In this document: positions 13,742 to 21,157 of the stretch, in pieces
Layout: each line of letters opens with the position of its first letter
Numbering within the stretch: the first letter of the stretch is position 1
Assembly (NCBI GenBank): GCA_964587525.1
Contig: CAZPLZ010000036.1
Span: 1-21,157 of the forward strand
Source: CAZPLZ01 sp964587525
GTDB lineage: Bacteria > Oederibacteriota > CAKKQC01
Direction: 5' to 3'
Length of the DNA stretch: 21,157 nt
Notes under the pieces: generated by a model
What the model was told of the DNA's origin: nothing
Seen by the model: the letters and a program-made list of their open reading frames with translations, nothing else
Database searches by the model: none
Translations under genes and position numbers: made by a program

Positions 13742-14383
13742 ATGTTCATCATGCAGGTCACTGGAGGGCCAATTCAAACGCATGGCTATCTGGTGGCCGA
13801 CGAGGCAACGGGAGAGGCCATGCAAGTGGATGCGCCTTGGGGCGTGGCGGACGCCGTCATGGCGGAAGTGGGCCGGCGCGGTCTCAGGATCGTGGCGATT
13901 ATCAATACGCATGGCCACTGGGACCACATTGGCGACAACGCGAGATTCAAGGCGCTGACTGGGGCGCCGCTCTATGCGCACCCGCTGGACGCTCCGCTGC
14001 TGAAGAAGCCCTCAACCTATGGCCAGCCCTTGCCCTATACGATTGAGCCGACGACGCCGGACAGGCTTTTGGAACATGGTCAAGTCGTGACCGTCGGTCG
14101 CTTGTCGTTTACGATTCTGCACACGCCGGGGCATACACCAGGTGGCGTGTGTTTGTTTGGAGCCGGTGTGCGTGCGCTCTTCTCCGGCGACACCCTTTTT
14201 GACGGATCGTACGGCCGTACTGACCTGCCGGGTGCCAGCGAGCGGGACATCTGGTCCAGCCTACTGCACCTGGCCGCGCTTCCACCCGATACTGCTGTGT
14301 ATCCCGGTCATGGGGACACCACTTCCATCGGCGCCCAGTCATGGCTGGTCCAACTGGCGCCTGCATCCATACAAGATGCATGA
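13742..14383 (+). CDS. MBL-fold metallo-hydrolase (glyoxalase II-like)
   Basis: A 213-residue soluble metallo-beta-lactamase-fold enzyme. The dinuclear metal site is complete: THGHWDH (56-62) gives His57, His59, Asp61 and His62; HTPGHTPGG gives His131; FSGDTLF gives Asp150; and VYPGHGD gives His190. The pattern GRTDLPGASERDIWSSL is typical of the glyoxalase II/YcbL branch, which hydrolyses S-glutathionyl or other thioester-like substrates; the substrate is not readable. Start candidates are ATG 13742 and ATG 13751, neither with a ribosome binding site. Its stop overlaps the metal-ATPase start (ATGA), so the two are probably co-translated. Confidence 0.85.
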   Translation: MFIMQVTGGPIQTHGYLVADEATGEAMQVDAPWGVADAVMAEVGRRGLRIVAIINTHGHWDHIGDNARFKALTGAPLYAHPLDAPLLKKPSTYGQPLPYTIEPTTPDRLLEHGQVVTVGRLSFTILHTPGHTPGGVCLFGAGVRALFSGDTLFDGSYGRTDLPGASERDIWSSLLHLAALPPDTAVYPGHGDTTSIGAQSWLVQLAPASIQDA

Positions 14384-16677
14384 CCGGTCCTAAGACCTTC
14401 TTGCGACAAGAAACCGGGAAGATGAACCCGGCGGAAGGCGACAAGTTCTGCCAGGACCTGCTTTCCGAGTATGTTCGCAACCACCTGGGACTCGTGGGCT
14501 GCGAACTGGATCTGGGGACGTCATGGCTGACGCTGTATTACGATCCGGCCCAGTTGTCCTTTCAGAAAGCGGAGCAGTCTGCGTTAGACCTGGTGTCGCA
14601 ACTTAAACCTCGCCTGAATGGCTGCCGAGCCGCGTTCAAGGCCGGCGTGTGCGTGGAGAGTTCCGTGGCGCTTGGGAGGATTCCAGCTTCTCCACGAAAC
14701 CTCGTCCTGTCGAGCAATCCTGCGGCAGAGCTGCGCGGGTATCCGTCGGTCCGGCACCGCCTGTCGCCGTTTATGGAATCTGCGAGTGGGGGTCGATTCA
14801 TCACGGTTCGAGGGGAGGTGCAGGTTGGCCTGGCGGGGGCTTGCCTGGCCAGCCTGCTTTTTTCGGTGGCCGCGGAGCGCCTTTGGCCCGGAGCCGTTGT
14901 GCTACAGGTCGTCCTTGGAATTACCGCGTATCTTACCGGCGGGGCGCTCTCGGCCGTGTGTGCTGTCCGGGCGCTTGCAACATATGTCCTGGGCATCGAC
15001 AGCCTCATGCTGGTGGCGGCTCTGGGGGCGGCTTCGATCGGCCGCTGGCACGAGGGCGCGGTCTTGCTGTTTCTCTTCTCCCTGTCCAACGCTATGGAGG
15101 CGCTGGCCATGAACAAAACCCGTGGCGCCATCACCGCGCTGATCGGGCTGTCGCCTCAGGATGCCTTGGTGCGGCGGGATGGAAGAGAAGCCCGGGTTCC
15201 AATCGCGGACTTGAAACCCGGCGATCTGGTCATCGTGAAGCCCGGCGAACGGATTCCGGTGGATGGCACGGTGCGGGAGGGTGAGTCGGAGGTGGACACC
15301 TCCATGATGACGGGCGAGTCACGCTGGGTCTTGAAAGTGGCAGGGGAGCCGATCTTTGCCGGCACCCTCAATCAGACCGGTCTGATCGTGATCGAAACCT
15401 CCCACCTGGCGTCGGACACCTACCTCGCCCGGATCGTGCAGATGGTGGGAGCGGCGCAGGCCACCAAATCGCGGGTGCACCGGCTGGTGGACAGTTTTGG
15501 CAAGGTGTACACGCCACTGGTCATGACGGGGGCGCTGCTGACGTTCGGGGTTCAAGCGTTCGTCTTTGGAAACCCGCTGTATGACGCGTTCTATCGCAGC
15601 ATGGTGCTGCTGGTGATCGCTTCACCCTGCGCGCTGATCCTGGCTACGCCGTCTGCGATCCTCTCGGCCATCGGGCATGGCGCCCGGCAGGGGGTGCTCT
15701 TCAAGGGGGGCGTTTTTGTGGAACGGCTTGGACAGGTGAAGGCGATCGCGTTCGACAAGACCGGTGTCCTGACGACCGGGATGCCGCGCGTGGTGTCGGT
15801 CGAGGGTTTCGGGCGGGGGGAGCAGGACCTGCTTCGCGACGCCGCCTCGCTGGAGCGGCACACCAGCCACCCGCTGGCGAGTGCGGTGGTGGCGGCCGCG
15901 CGACGGCGAGGTCTTGAGTGCAGCGAAGTCAAGGGCCTCACGTCGCACCACGGGTTGGGGATGAGCGGCCAGTTGGACGGGTCCCGCCAGAGCTGGGTGG
16001 GCAGCGAGGCCTTTGCCTCCCGGCGTAAGGTTGCGCTCCCGGAGGAGCTGCGGGACAAGCTGGCGGGGCTGTCGGCGCAGGGGCAGACGGCGATTCTCGT
16101 GGGGGAAGACGAGCGCGTCGTGGGATTACTCGCGCTGGCGGATGAGCTTCGGCCAGGCGCGTTGAAGATGGTCGAGGAGTTGCACGCGCTAAGGATACGT
16201 CCGCTGGTGATGGTGACGGGTGATCATCCGGAGGTGGCCAGGAAGATTGCGCAGCAACTTAATTTGGATGAAGCGCACGCCGGATTGTTGCCGGACGAGA
16301 AGCTCCGCGTGGTGAAGCAGCTTGCGCGAGAGAACGGCGCCGTTGGGATGGTGGGGGACGGCGTGAACGACGGGCCGGCGCTCGCGACGGCGCATATCGC
16401 GGTGACCCTGGGGCAGGCGTCGGATGTGGCTCTAGAAGTGGCGGACGTGGTGCTGGTGACGAATGATCTCTCTCGTTTGCCCTACGCCATCAAGCTGGCG
16501 CGCAAGGCTCGCCGGGTCGTGATCCAGAATCTTGTTCTGGCATCCTGCGTTATTCTTTGTGGAGTTCCCTTGGCGCTGTGGGGGATCATTACATTGCCCG
16601 TTGGCGTGATCATGCACGAAGGGTCTACCCTCGTCGTCGTCGCTAATGGCCTGCGTCTCTTGCGCTCACTTAAATAA
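14380..16677 (+). CDS. P1B-type metal-transporting ATPase, P1B-4 (Co/Fe/Ni-type) signature
   Basis: A 765-residue inner-membrane pump that exports metal ions using ATP. Residues about 16-90 resemble a heavy-metal-binding ferredoxin fold but lack the CxxC metal motif. Roughly four membrane helices precede the actuator domain (TGES 311-314); SPC (415-417) is the metal site in the sixth helix; the phosphorylation motif is DKTGVLT with Asp459, where nearly all P-type ATPases have DKTGTLT; SHP (496-498), GDGVND (659-664) and a late-helix HEGST (746-750) follow. SPC plus the late HEG motif marks the P1B-4 group, known for Co2+, Ni2+ or Fe2+ rather than Cu+. Start ATG 14380 is in the ATGA overlap with the MBL gene; ATG 14422 is an alternative. 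Confidence 0.88.
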   Translation: MTGPKTFLRQETGKMNPAEGDKFCQDLLSEYVRNHLGLVGCELDLGTSWLTLYYDPAQLSFQKAEQSALDLVSQLKPRLNGCRAAFKAGVCVESSVALGRIPASPRNLVLSSNPAAELRGYPSVRHRLSPFMESASGGRFITVRGEVQVGLAGACLASLLFSVAAERLWPGAVVLQVVLGITAYLTGGALSAVCAVRALATYVLGIDSLMLVAALGAASIGRWHEGAVLLFLFSLSNAMEALAMNKTRGAITALIGLSPQDALVRRDGREARVPIADLKPGDLVIVKPGERIPVDGTVREGESEVDTSMMTGESRWVLKVAGEPIFAGTLNQTGLIVIETSHLASDTYLARIVQMVGAAQATKSRVHRLVDSFGKVYTPLVMTGALLTFGVQAFVFGNPLYDAFYRSMVLLVIASPCALILATPSAILSAIGHGARQGVLFKGGVFVERLGQVKAIAFDKTGVLTTGMPRVVSVEGFGRGEQDLLRDAASLERHTSHPLASAVVAAARRRGLECSEVKGLTSHHGLGMSGQLDGSRQSWVGSEAFASRRKVALPEELRDKLAGLSAQGQTAILVGEDERVVGLLALADELRPGALKMVEELHALRIRPLVMVTGDHPEVARKIAQQLNLDEAHAGLLPDEKLRVVKQLARENGAVGMVGDGVNDGPALATAHIAVTLGQASDVALEVADVVLVTNDLSRLPYAIKLARKARRVVIQNLVLASCVILCGVPLALWGIITLPVGVIMHEGSTLVVVANGLRLLRSLK

Positions 16678-16692
16678 GTTTCAGATTCCCCT

Positions 16693-17457
16693 CTAGCCAA
16701 TATTGCAAAGCTGGTACGCCGCTTCGAGCGCGGCGATGGGGTCCCCCTTTGGGGTGAATTCCTGCCCCACGTAGCCGGAGTAGCTGGAGCTGGCGATGGC
16801 GCGCATGACGGCCGAGTAATTAATTTCCTGCTGATCATCTAGGTCGTGGCGGCCGGGGTTGCCGGCGGTATGGATGTGGCCGATGTGCTCCATGTTGTCG
16901 GTCATGGTTCGGATGAGGTCTCCCTCCATGATCTGCATGTGGTAGATGTCATAGAGGAGTTTCACCCGTGGCGAGCCAACCCGCTTGATCACATCTACAC
17001 CCCAGGCGGTTTTGTCGCACTGGTAGTCTTTGTGGTTCACCTTGCTGTTGAGCAGCTCCAAGACCAGGGTTACCCCTTTCCCTTCGGCATAGCTGGCAAC
17101 TCGTTTTAACCCTGCAACGGTGTGGTGAAGGCCTTCTTCATCGGAGAGGCCCGCGCGGTTTCCGGAGAAGCAGATCAACGCAGGAATCTTGCGGTCGACA
17201 GCTTTGTCGATCAAGGTCTTGATCTCTCGCTCGATCCGGTCGTGGTTTTCCTTGCGGTTGAGCCCGTTCGTCAGTGTGCCGTGCCCCGCGTGCGTGATGA
17301 GCTTGAGCCCTGCCTGCTTCACGATATCCCAGTGATCTTCCGAGACCATTTCAAATCCCTCGTACCCAATACGTTTGGCTTCCTGGCAGAGCTTGGGGAA
17401 CGGCAGGTCATCCCGTTTAAAGCACCAGAAACTGATCGATTGGCGAATTCGTGACAC
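16693..17457 (-). CDS. Hydroxypyruvate isomerase-like TIM-barrel protein
   Basis: A 254-residue sugar-phosphate isomerase/epimerase (AP endonuclease family 2) fold. Motifs match hydroxypyruvate isomerase and OtnI-like enzymes: LVLELLNSK with metal ligand Glu134, LLYDIYHMQIMEGD with Asp170, GHIHTAGNPGRHDLDD.QEINY with the His and substrate residues, and YVGQEF with Glu233. Known members interconvert hydroxypyruvate and tartronate semialdehyde, or related keto-sugars; the exact substrate is inferred. It starts with GTG 17457 after AGGA 4 bases upstream. It is convergent with the ATPase gene, and divergent from the aldo/keto reductase across 91 bases. Confidence 0.8.
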   Translation of the reverse strand: MSRIRQSISFWCFKRDDLPFPKLCQEAKRIGYEGFEMVSEDHWDIVKQAGLKLITHAGHGTLTNGLNRKENHDRIEREIKTLIDKAVDRKIPALICFSGNRAGLSDEEGLHHTVAGLKRVASYAEGKGVTLVLELLNSKVNHKDYQCDKTAWGVDVIKRVGSPRVKLLYDIYHMQIMEGDLIRTMTDNMEHIGHIHTAGNPGRHDLDDQQEINYSAVMRAIASSSYSGYVGQEFTPKGDPIAALEAAYQLCNIG

Positions 17458-17526
17458 GGTGTCCTATCCTACACGAACCCGGCCACCATCTTTAAGCTTC
17501 AAGGCAGGTTTTGAGGTGCGCTCTAG

Positions 17527-17532
17527 TACAAT
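17527..17532 (+). promoter_or_regulatory. Possible -10 box of the aldo/keto reductase gene
   Basis: TACAAT at 17527-17532 would start transcription near 17539, giving a 10-nt leader that still includes AGGAG before ATG 17549. No good -35 box is seen, so this is weak. Confidence 0.3.
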
Positions 17533-17548
17533 GGCTCAAGGAGCTACT

Positions 17549-18544
17549 ATGGCGATAGAGTATCGAACCCTTGGTCGTACCGGCGTTCAGGTGTCCTCCC
17601 TGTGTTTTGGAACCATGTCGTTCGGGGGGGATGCGGACGAGAAGACCGCCCGTGCGATGTTCCGCCGCTGCCGGGAGGCGGGCATCAACTTCTTCGATAC
17701 TGCGAATGTCTATTCGCATGGGCGGTCGGAGGAAGTCCTTGGGAAACTGATCGTAGGGATTCGTGACGAGATCGTTCTCACCTCGAAGGTCCATGGCTCG
17801 ATGGGGCCGGATGTCAATGCGGGGGGGCTGTCGCGCCGGCACATCATGCTTGCGGTCGAGGCCAGCTTGAGGCGTTTGAAAACGGACCGGCTGGATTTGT
17901 ACTTCCTCCATCAAGTTGACCCGAAGACGCCTCAGGAGGAGACGCTGCGGGCGCTTGATGACCTGGTGCGCCAGGGAAAGATCCTGTATCCGGCCGTCAG
18001 CAACTGGGCGGCGTGGCAGATCGCGAAGGCGTTGGGGATATCTGCGCGCCAGGAGTTGGCTCGCTTTGAGTGCATCCAGCCAATGTACAACCTGGCGAAG
18101 CGACAGGCCGAGGTTGAGATCCTCCCCTTGGCGCAGGCTGAGCAGGTGGGGGTGATCAGCTACAGCCCGCTGGGGGGCGGGTTGTTAACGGGAAAGTACG
18201 GTGTCAACCGAAAGCCCCGGCGTGGGCGGATAGTGGAGAATGCGAATTACACCAAGCGTTATCGAAACCCGGAGTACTACGAGATCGCCGACCGGTTCGT
18301 CGCGCACGCCAAGGAGCGCGGCGCTCATCCAGCGTCGCTGGCGGTGGCGTGGGTCATGTCTCATCCGGCGGTGACGGCCCCGATCATCGGGGCCCGCAAT
18401 CTGGAGCAGTTGGAACCATCGCTGGGTGCCCTTTCGATCAAGATGACCCCGGAATGGCGGGCGCAGATCTCCGCGTTGTCCATCGAGCCGCCGCTGGCCA
18501 CTGACCGCAGCGAGGAACGAGCGCCGGCAACTGGGGGTGGTTGA
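17549..18544 (+). CDS. Aldo/keto reductase
   Basis: A 331-residue NADPH-dependent TIM-barrel oxidoreductase of the YghZ/potassium-channel-beta-like branch. The catalytic tetrad is complete: Asp50 and Tyr55 (FFDTANVYSHGRSE), Lys80 (LTSKVHG) and His121 (LYFLHQVD). Further family marks are GTMSFGG, YSPLGGGLLTGKY and PIIGARNLEQL at the cofactor phosphate end. The frame is open 174 bases further upstream, but ATG 17549 is chosen because AGGAG lies 6 bases before it and the sequence begins in the family's usual way (MAIEYRTLGRTGVQVS). The ORF upstream overlaps the divergent isomerase gene, which argues against a longer form. Substrate unknown; sugar-related neighbours suggest a small carbonyl or sugar. 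Confidence 0.9.
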   Translation: MAIEYRTLGRTGVQVSSLCFGTMSFGGDADEKTARAMFRRCREAGINFFDTANVYSHGRSEEVLGKLIVGIRDEIVLTSKVHGSMGPDVNAGGLSRRHIMLAVEASLRRLKTDRLDLYFLHQVDPKTPQEETLRALDDLVRQGKILYPAVSNWAAWQIAKALGISARQELARFECIQPMYNLAKRQAEVEILPLAQAEQVGVISYSPLGGGLLTGKYGVNRKPRRGRIVENANYTKRYRNPEYYEIADRFVAHAKERGAHPASLAVAWVMSHPAVTAPIIGARNLEQLEPSLGALSIKMTPEWRAQISALSIEPPLATDRSEERAPATGGG

Positions 18545-18610
18545 TGCACGGGGCCGTCCTCGGCCTCAAGTTCCAACTATAGGTTTATTCAGCAGCAGAA
18601 GGAGGAAAAG

Positions 18611-18865
18611 ATGCAAACGCTATCGGTCAAAGGCTTGGCCCTGGCAGCGGGGCTGCTCTGGGGGGGATGTATGGCGTTTACCGGGTTTCTGAACTTGGCG
18701 TTTCCATCCTACGGCATGGGGTTCCTCACGATGATGGACTCGATCTATCCAGGCTTTCATGCTGGCAAAGGGTTAGGCAGCATCATTATCGGAACACTCT
18801 ACGGGTTTCTGGACGGTGCGGTCGGAGGTGCGCTTCTGGCCTGGCTGTACAACCGGCTGCGGTAA
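18611..18865 (+). CDS. Small two-helix membrane protein (holin-like family)
   Basis: An 84-residue protein with two hydrophobic segments, about 9-31 (LALAAGLLWGGCMAFTGF) and 55-80 (LGSIIIGTLYGFLDGAVGGALLAWLYN). Its layout L-V-K-x-LALA-G-LWG near the start, Y-G-x near the middle and G-S-x-I-G-x-x-x-G-x-x-D-G-x-x-G-G-x-x-AWLYN at the end resembles a family often labelled 'bacteriophage holin' in databases; there are no phage genes nearby, so a holin role is doubtful. AAGGAGG lies 6-7 bases before ATG 18611, a strong ribosome binding site. It is followed after 24 bases by ychF. Confidence 0.75.
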   Translation: MQTLSVKGLALAAGLLWGGCMAFTGFLNLAFPSYGMGFLTMMDSIYPGFHAGKGLGSIIIGTLYGFLDGAVGGALLAWLYNRLR

Positions 18866-18889
18866 AGGAGGATATTTCCCCGCAGCGAC

Positions 18890-19990
18890 ATGGGATTTTC
18901 ATGCGGGATCGTCGGGCTGCCGAACGTGGGGAAATCCACGATCTTCAACGCGCTGACGTCGGCGAAGGTGCCGGCGGAGAATTTTCCGTTCTGCACTGTC
19001 AATCCCAACGTGGGTATCGTGAAGGTCCCGGAGCCACGGCTGGCCGATATCGCAGAGTACCTCCCGCATCAAGTGGTCGTTCCGGCAAGCATGACCTTCG
19101 TGGACATCGCGGGTCTGGTGAAGGGCGCGTCCAAGGGGGAAGGGCTGGGGAACCAGTTTCTGGCCCATATCCGGGAATCCCAGGCGATCGCTCATGTCGT
19201 GCGCTGCTTCACTGCCCCGGACGTCACACATGTCCCGGGGCCGGTGGACCCACTGCGGGATGCCGCTATCGTGGATACCGAGCTCATGCTGGCGGATCTG
19301 GACACAGTGAAAAAACGATACCCCACGATTGAAAAGACAGCGCGTGCCGGCAACAAGGAAGCTGCAGCTCAGTTCGCTGTGCTCTCCCGGGTGCGCGCGG
19401 CGTTGGAGGAGGGCAAGCCAGTCCGCTCCTTAGGTCTTAGCGAAAATGAGGTCTTGCAGGTCCGGGAGTTTCATCTGATCACTGCTAAGAAGGTCATGTA
19501 TATTGCCAACGTGGATGACGCGGATAGTGCCGATCCTGGGGCTAACTCGTATGTTAAACAGCTCAACGAATATGCCGCGAAGGAGGGCGCTCCTGTGGTG
19601 CCAGTTTGTGGCAAGATCGAGTCTGAGATCGCGGAGCTGGAGGGAGACGAAAAGGTTAAGTTCCTCAAGGATTTCGGCATGGATGAGCCGGGGCTCGATC
19701 GCGTGGTCCGGGCTGGATATGCGTTGCTGGGTTTGCAAACATTTTTCAGCGGAGGGCCGAAGGAGGTGCGTGCCTGGACGATCCGGAATGGCTGGAAGGC
19801 TCCCCAGGCTGCCGGTGTGATCCACACGGATTTCGAGAGGGGGTTTGTCAAGGCCGAGGTGTTTCATTACGATGACTTGATGAAACACAAAAGTGAGCAG
19901 GCCATCTGGGACGCCGGCCTGATGCGACTGGAAGGCAAGGAGTATGTGGTGCAGGAGGGTGACATCATTCGTTTCCGGTTTGCCGTGTGA
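18890..19990 (+). CDS. ychF: Redox-regulated ATPase YchF (Obg-family)
   Basis: YchF/OLA1 is a ribosome-associated P-loop NTPase that prefers ATP. The 366 residues match the family. The start MGFSCGIVGLPNVGKSTIFN carries the P-loop (9-16) and is nearly universal for YchF, which fixes ATG 18890. DIAGLVKGASKGEGLGNQFL (72-91) is switch II; YIANVDD takes the place of the NKxD motif, consistent with relaxed G specificity; the C-terminal TGS domain (about 283-366) ends DIIRFRFAV. AGGAGG (18866-18871) is 18 bases before the ATG, too far for ordinary use, so initiation may be weak or coupled to the small gene upstream. Confidence 0.96.
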   Translation: MGFSCGIVGLPNVGKSTIFNALTSAKVPAENFPFCTVNPNVGIVKVPEPRLADIAEYLPHQVVVPASMTFVDIAGLVKGASKGEGLGNQFLAHIRESQAIAHVVRCFTAPDVTHVPGPVDPLRDAAIVDTELMLADLDTVKKRYPTIEKTARAGNKEAAAQFAVLSRVRAALEEGKPVRSLGLSENEVLQVREFHLITAKKVMYIANVDDADSADPGANSYVKQLNEYAAKEGAPVVPVCGKIESEIAELEGDEKVKFLKDFGMDEPGLDRVVRAGYALLGLQTFFSGGPKEVRAWTIRNGWKAPQAAGVIHTDFERGFVKAEVFHYDDLMKHKSEQAIWDAGLMRLEGKEYVVQEGDIIRFRFAV

Positions 19991-20005
19991 TGGAGACAAC
20001 ATCAT

Positions 20006-21091
20006 ATGGCTGAAACGGTGAAAATTGGGCTCATCGGCTCGGGGTTTATTGCCGATATCCACGCGCACGCAGTCAAGCACTTTGTACAGAACGCGGAGGT
20101 GATAGCTGTGGCGTCGCCGACACCCGGTAAAGCCGCCCGGTTCGCCAAGCAGCGGGGTATTCCGCGTGCGTTCGAAAATTACCGCGACATGCTGAAGTTA
20201 AAAGAGCTGGACCTCGTCAATGTTGCTGTGCCCAATGACCTGCACTGTCAGATCACCCTGGATGCGGCCAGGGCCGGCAAGCATGTGGCGGTCGAGAAGC
20301 CGCTCTGCCGGAGCTTGGAGGAAGCTGACCGGATGATCGCGGCGTGTAAGAAGACCGGGGTGCTGCTCTTATACGCTGAGGAGCTTTTGTTCGCACCGAA
20401 GTATGTGCGCGCCAAGACCCTCGTGGACGAGGGGGCGTTGGGCGAGGTGTTTCTCGTCAAGCAGTGGGAGGAGCATTACGGCCCGCACGAGCCCTGGTTC
20501 TGGGATGTCAACCGTTCAGGGGGTGGCGTCCTGCTGGACATGGGCTGCCACTCGATTGAGTACGCCCGCTGGGTGCTGGGCAAACCCAAGGTCAAGTCGG
20601 TTTACGCAACGATGGGGACCTTTGTGCACAAGGACAAGACGAAGGGGGAGGATCATTCTATTTGTATCGTGGAATACGAGGGGGGAAAAATGGGCATCGC
20701 GGAGAACTCCTGGGCCAAGCCGGGCGGCGTGGATGACCGGGCTGAGATCTATGGCTCTAAGGGTCACACTCGTGCTGACCTCCTCCGCGGCAACGCCCTG
20801 ACCACCTATAGCGAGACGGGCTACGGGTACGCCGTGGAGAAAGCCGAGAGCACGAAGGGCTGGACCTTCACGACGTTTGAAGAGATATGGAACTACGGCT
20901 TCCCACAGGAGATCCAGCACTTCGTGAATTGTGTGCAACGTAAGGAGAAGCCCATAGAAACTGGTGAGGATGGGCGCGAGGTGCTCAAGATCATCCTGGC
21001 GGCGTACGAGGCCGCCGGCAAGGGCCGCAAGATTGCCTGGCCGTACACGCCGCGCAAAGTGAACAAGCCCATCGACCTCTGGAAGAGGTAG
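20006..21091 (+). CDS. Gfo/Idh/MocA-family oxidoreductase
   Basis: A 361-residue NAD(P)-dependent dehydrogenase-like protein. The Rossmann domain starts with KIGLIGSGFIA (6-16), includes VAVPNDLH and the family's EKP (97-99), and the substrate domain has GGGVLLDMGCHSIEYARW with Asp178 and His182 at the catalytic D-x-x-x-H position. No signal peptide is visible, so it is cytoplasmic. Known relatives oxidise inositols, glucosides or other polyols; the substrate cannot be told here. GGAG lies 10 bases before ATG 20006, and the gene is 15 bases after ychF on the same strand, so they may share a transcript with the small gene and the aldo/keto reductase. Confidence 0.88.
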   Translation: MAETVKIGLIGSGFIADIHAHAVKHFVQNAEVIAVASPTPGKAARFAKQRGIPRAFENYRDMLKLKELDLVNVAVPNDLHCQITLDAARAGKHVAVEKPLCRSLEEADRMIAACKKTGVLLLYAEELLFAPKYVRAKTLVDEGALGEVFLVKQWEEHYGPHEPWFWDVNRSGGGVLLDMGCHSIEYARWVLGKPKVKSVYATMGTFVHKDKTKGEDHSICIVEYEGGKMGIAENSWAKPGGVDDRAEIYGSKGHTRADLLRGNALTTYSETGYGYAVEKAESTKGWTFTTFEEIWNYGFPQEIQHFVNCVQRKEKPIETGEDGREVLKIILAAYEAAGKGRKIAWPYTPRKVNKPIDLWKR

Positions 21092-21119
21092 GGGGGACGC
21101 TCATAATATTAGGCAATGG

Positions 21120-21143
21120 CTCACCTGTTGGGTAAAGGGTGAG
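21120..21143 (+). terminator. Weak hairpin after the oxidoreductase gene
   Basis: CTCACC (21120-21125) / GGTGAG (21138-21143) form a 6-bp stem with a 12-nt loop, followed by GTGTTT rather than a clean T-run. It lies about 29 bases after the stop and near the window's end; I see no other feature there. Confidence 0.25.
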
Positions 21144-21157
21144 GTGTTTGCAGTAGC

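Noticed and set aside
14562..15134. Open frames on both strands inside the metal ATPase gene
   Set aside because: They overlap membrane helices of the ATPase and show no domain; shadows of a GC-rich gene.
18611..18865. Prophage remnant suggested by a holin-like protein
   Set aside because: No other phage genes, integrase or attachment sites; neighbours are metabolic and housekeeping genes.

Overview
The window is about 21 kb of GC-rich DNA from a diderm (Gram-negative-type) bacterium. Evidence for a diderm is the outer-membrane barrel genes, a PorV-like porin gene, a lipoprotein and cell-surface proteins with FlgD-type Ig tails. The mix (FlgD-Ig and PorV-like proteins, a seven-bladed surface propeller, a sigma-54 promoter, many palindromic intergenic repeats) looks like an uncultured lineage such as those around Nitrospirota, NC10 or Elusimicrobiota. 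I cannot assign a phylum from sequence reading alone. There are no rRNA, tRNA, CRISPR or transposase genes.

Layout. 1-410: 3' end of a gene with a FlgD-like Ig domain, then a terminator. 431-1048: an unusual unit with a dyad-symmetric four-half-site operator, a near-consensus sigma-54 promoter, a 111-residue protein resembling sigma-70 regions 1.2-2.3 only, a long imperfect hairpin and a strong terminator. 1055-5647: a promoter and the tryptophan operon trpD-trpC-trpF-trpB-trpA, with a palindromic repeat between trpC and trpF; trpE/trpG are not here. 5680-6918: dinB (Pol IV) on the minus strand, sitting between trpA and accD. 6975-7817: accD. 7847-10428: a secreted seven-bladed propeller with a FlgD-Ig tail, overlapping a PorV-like outer-membrane gene. 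10439-13711 (minus): an outer-membrane beta-barrel, a 748-residue PBP-activator-like lipoprotein with a nested extra domain, and in front of it a short leader ORF overlapping its start. 13742-16677: an MBL-fold hydrolase overlapping a P1B-4-type metal ATPase. 16693-17457 (minus): a hydroxypyruvate-isomerase-like TIM barrel. 17549-21091: aldo/keto reductase, a small two-helix membrane protein, ychF and a Gfo/Idh/MocA oxidoreductase.

How genes work together. TrpD, C, F, B and A convert anthranilate to tryptophan. The propeller/PorV pair probably forms a surface-protein export or anchoring unit. The lipoprotein and barrel probably serve the envelope. Hyi-like, AKR and Gfo/Idh proteins suggest small-sugar or hydroxy-acid metabolism, but their substrates cannot be read from sequence.

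The parts most worth a second look are: (1) the sigma-54-controlled sigma-fragment gene with its structured 3' region at 431-1048; and (2) the leader at 13634-13726, where a 25-codon ORF starts with the same six residues as the downstream lipoprotein, ends in an ATGA overlap with it, and contains two mutually exclusive hairpins, one of which hides the likely ribosome binding site.
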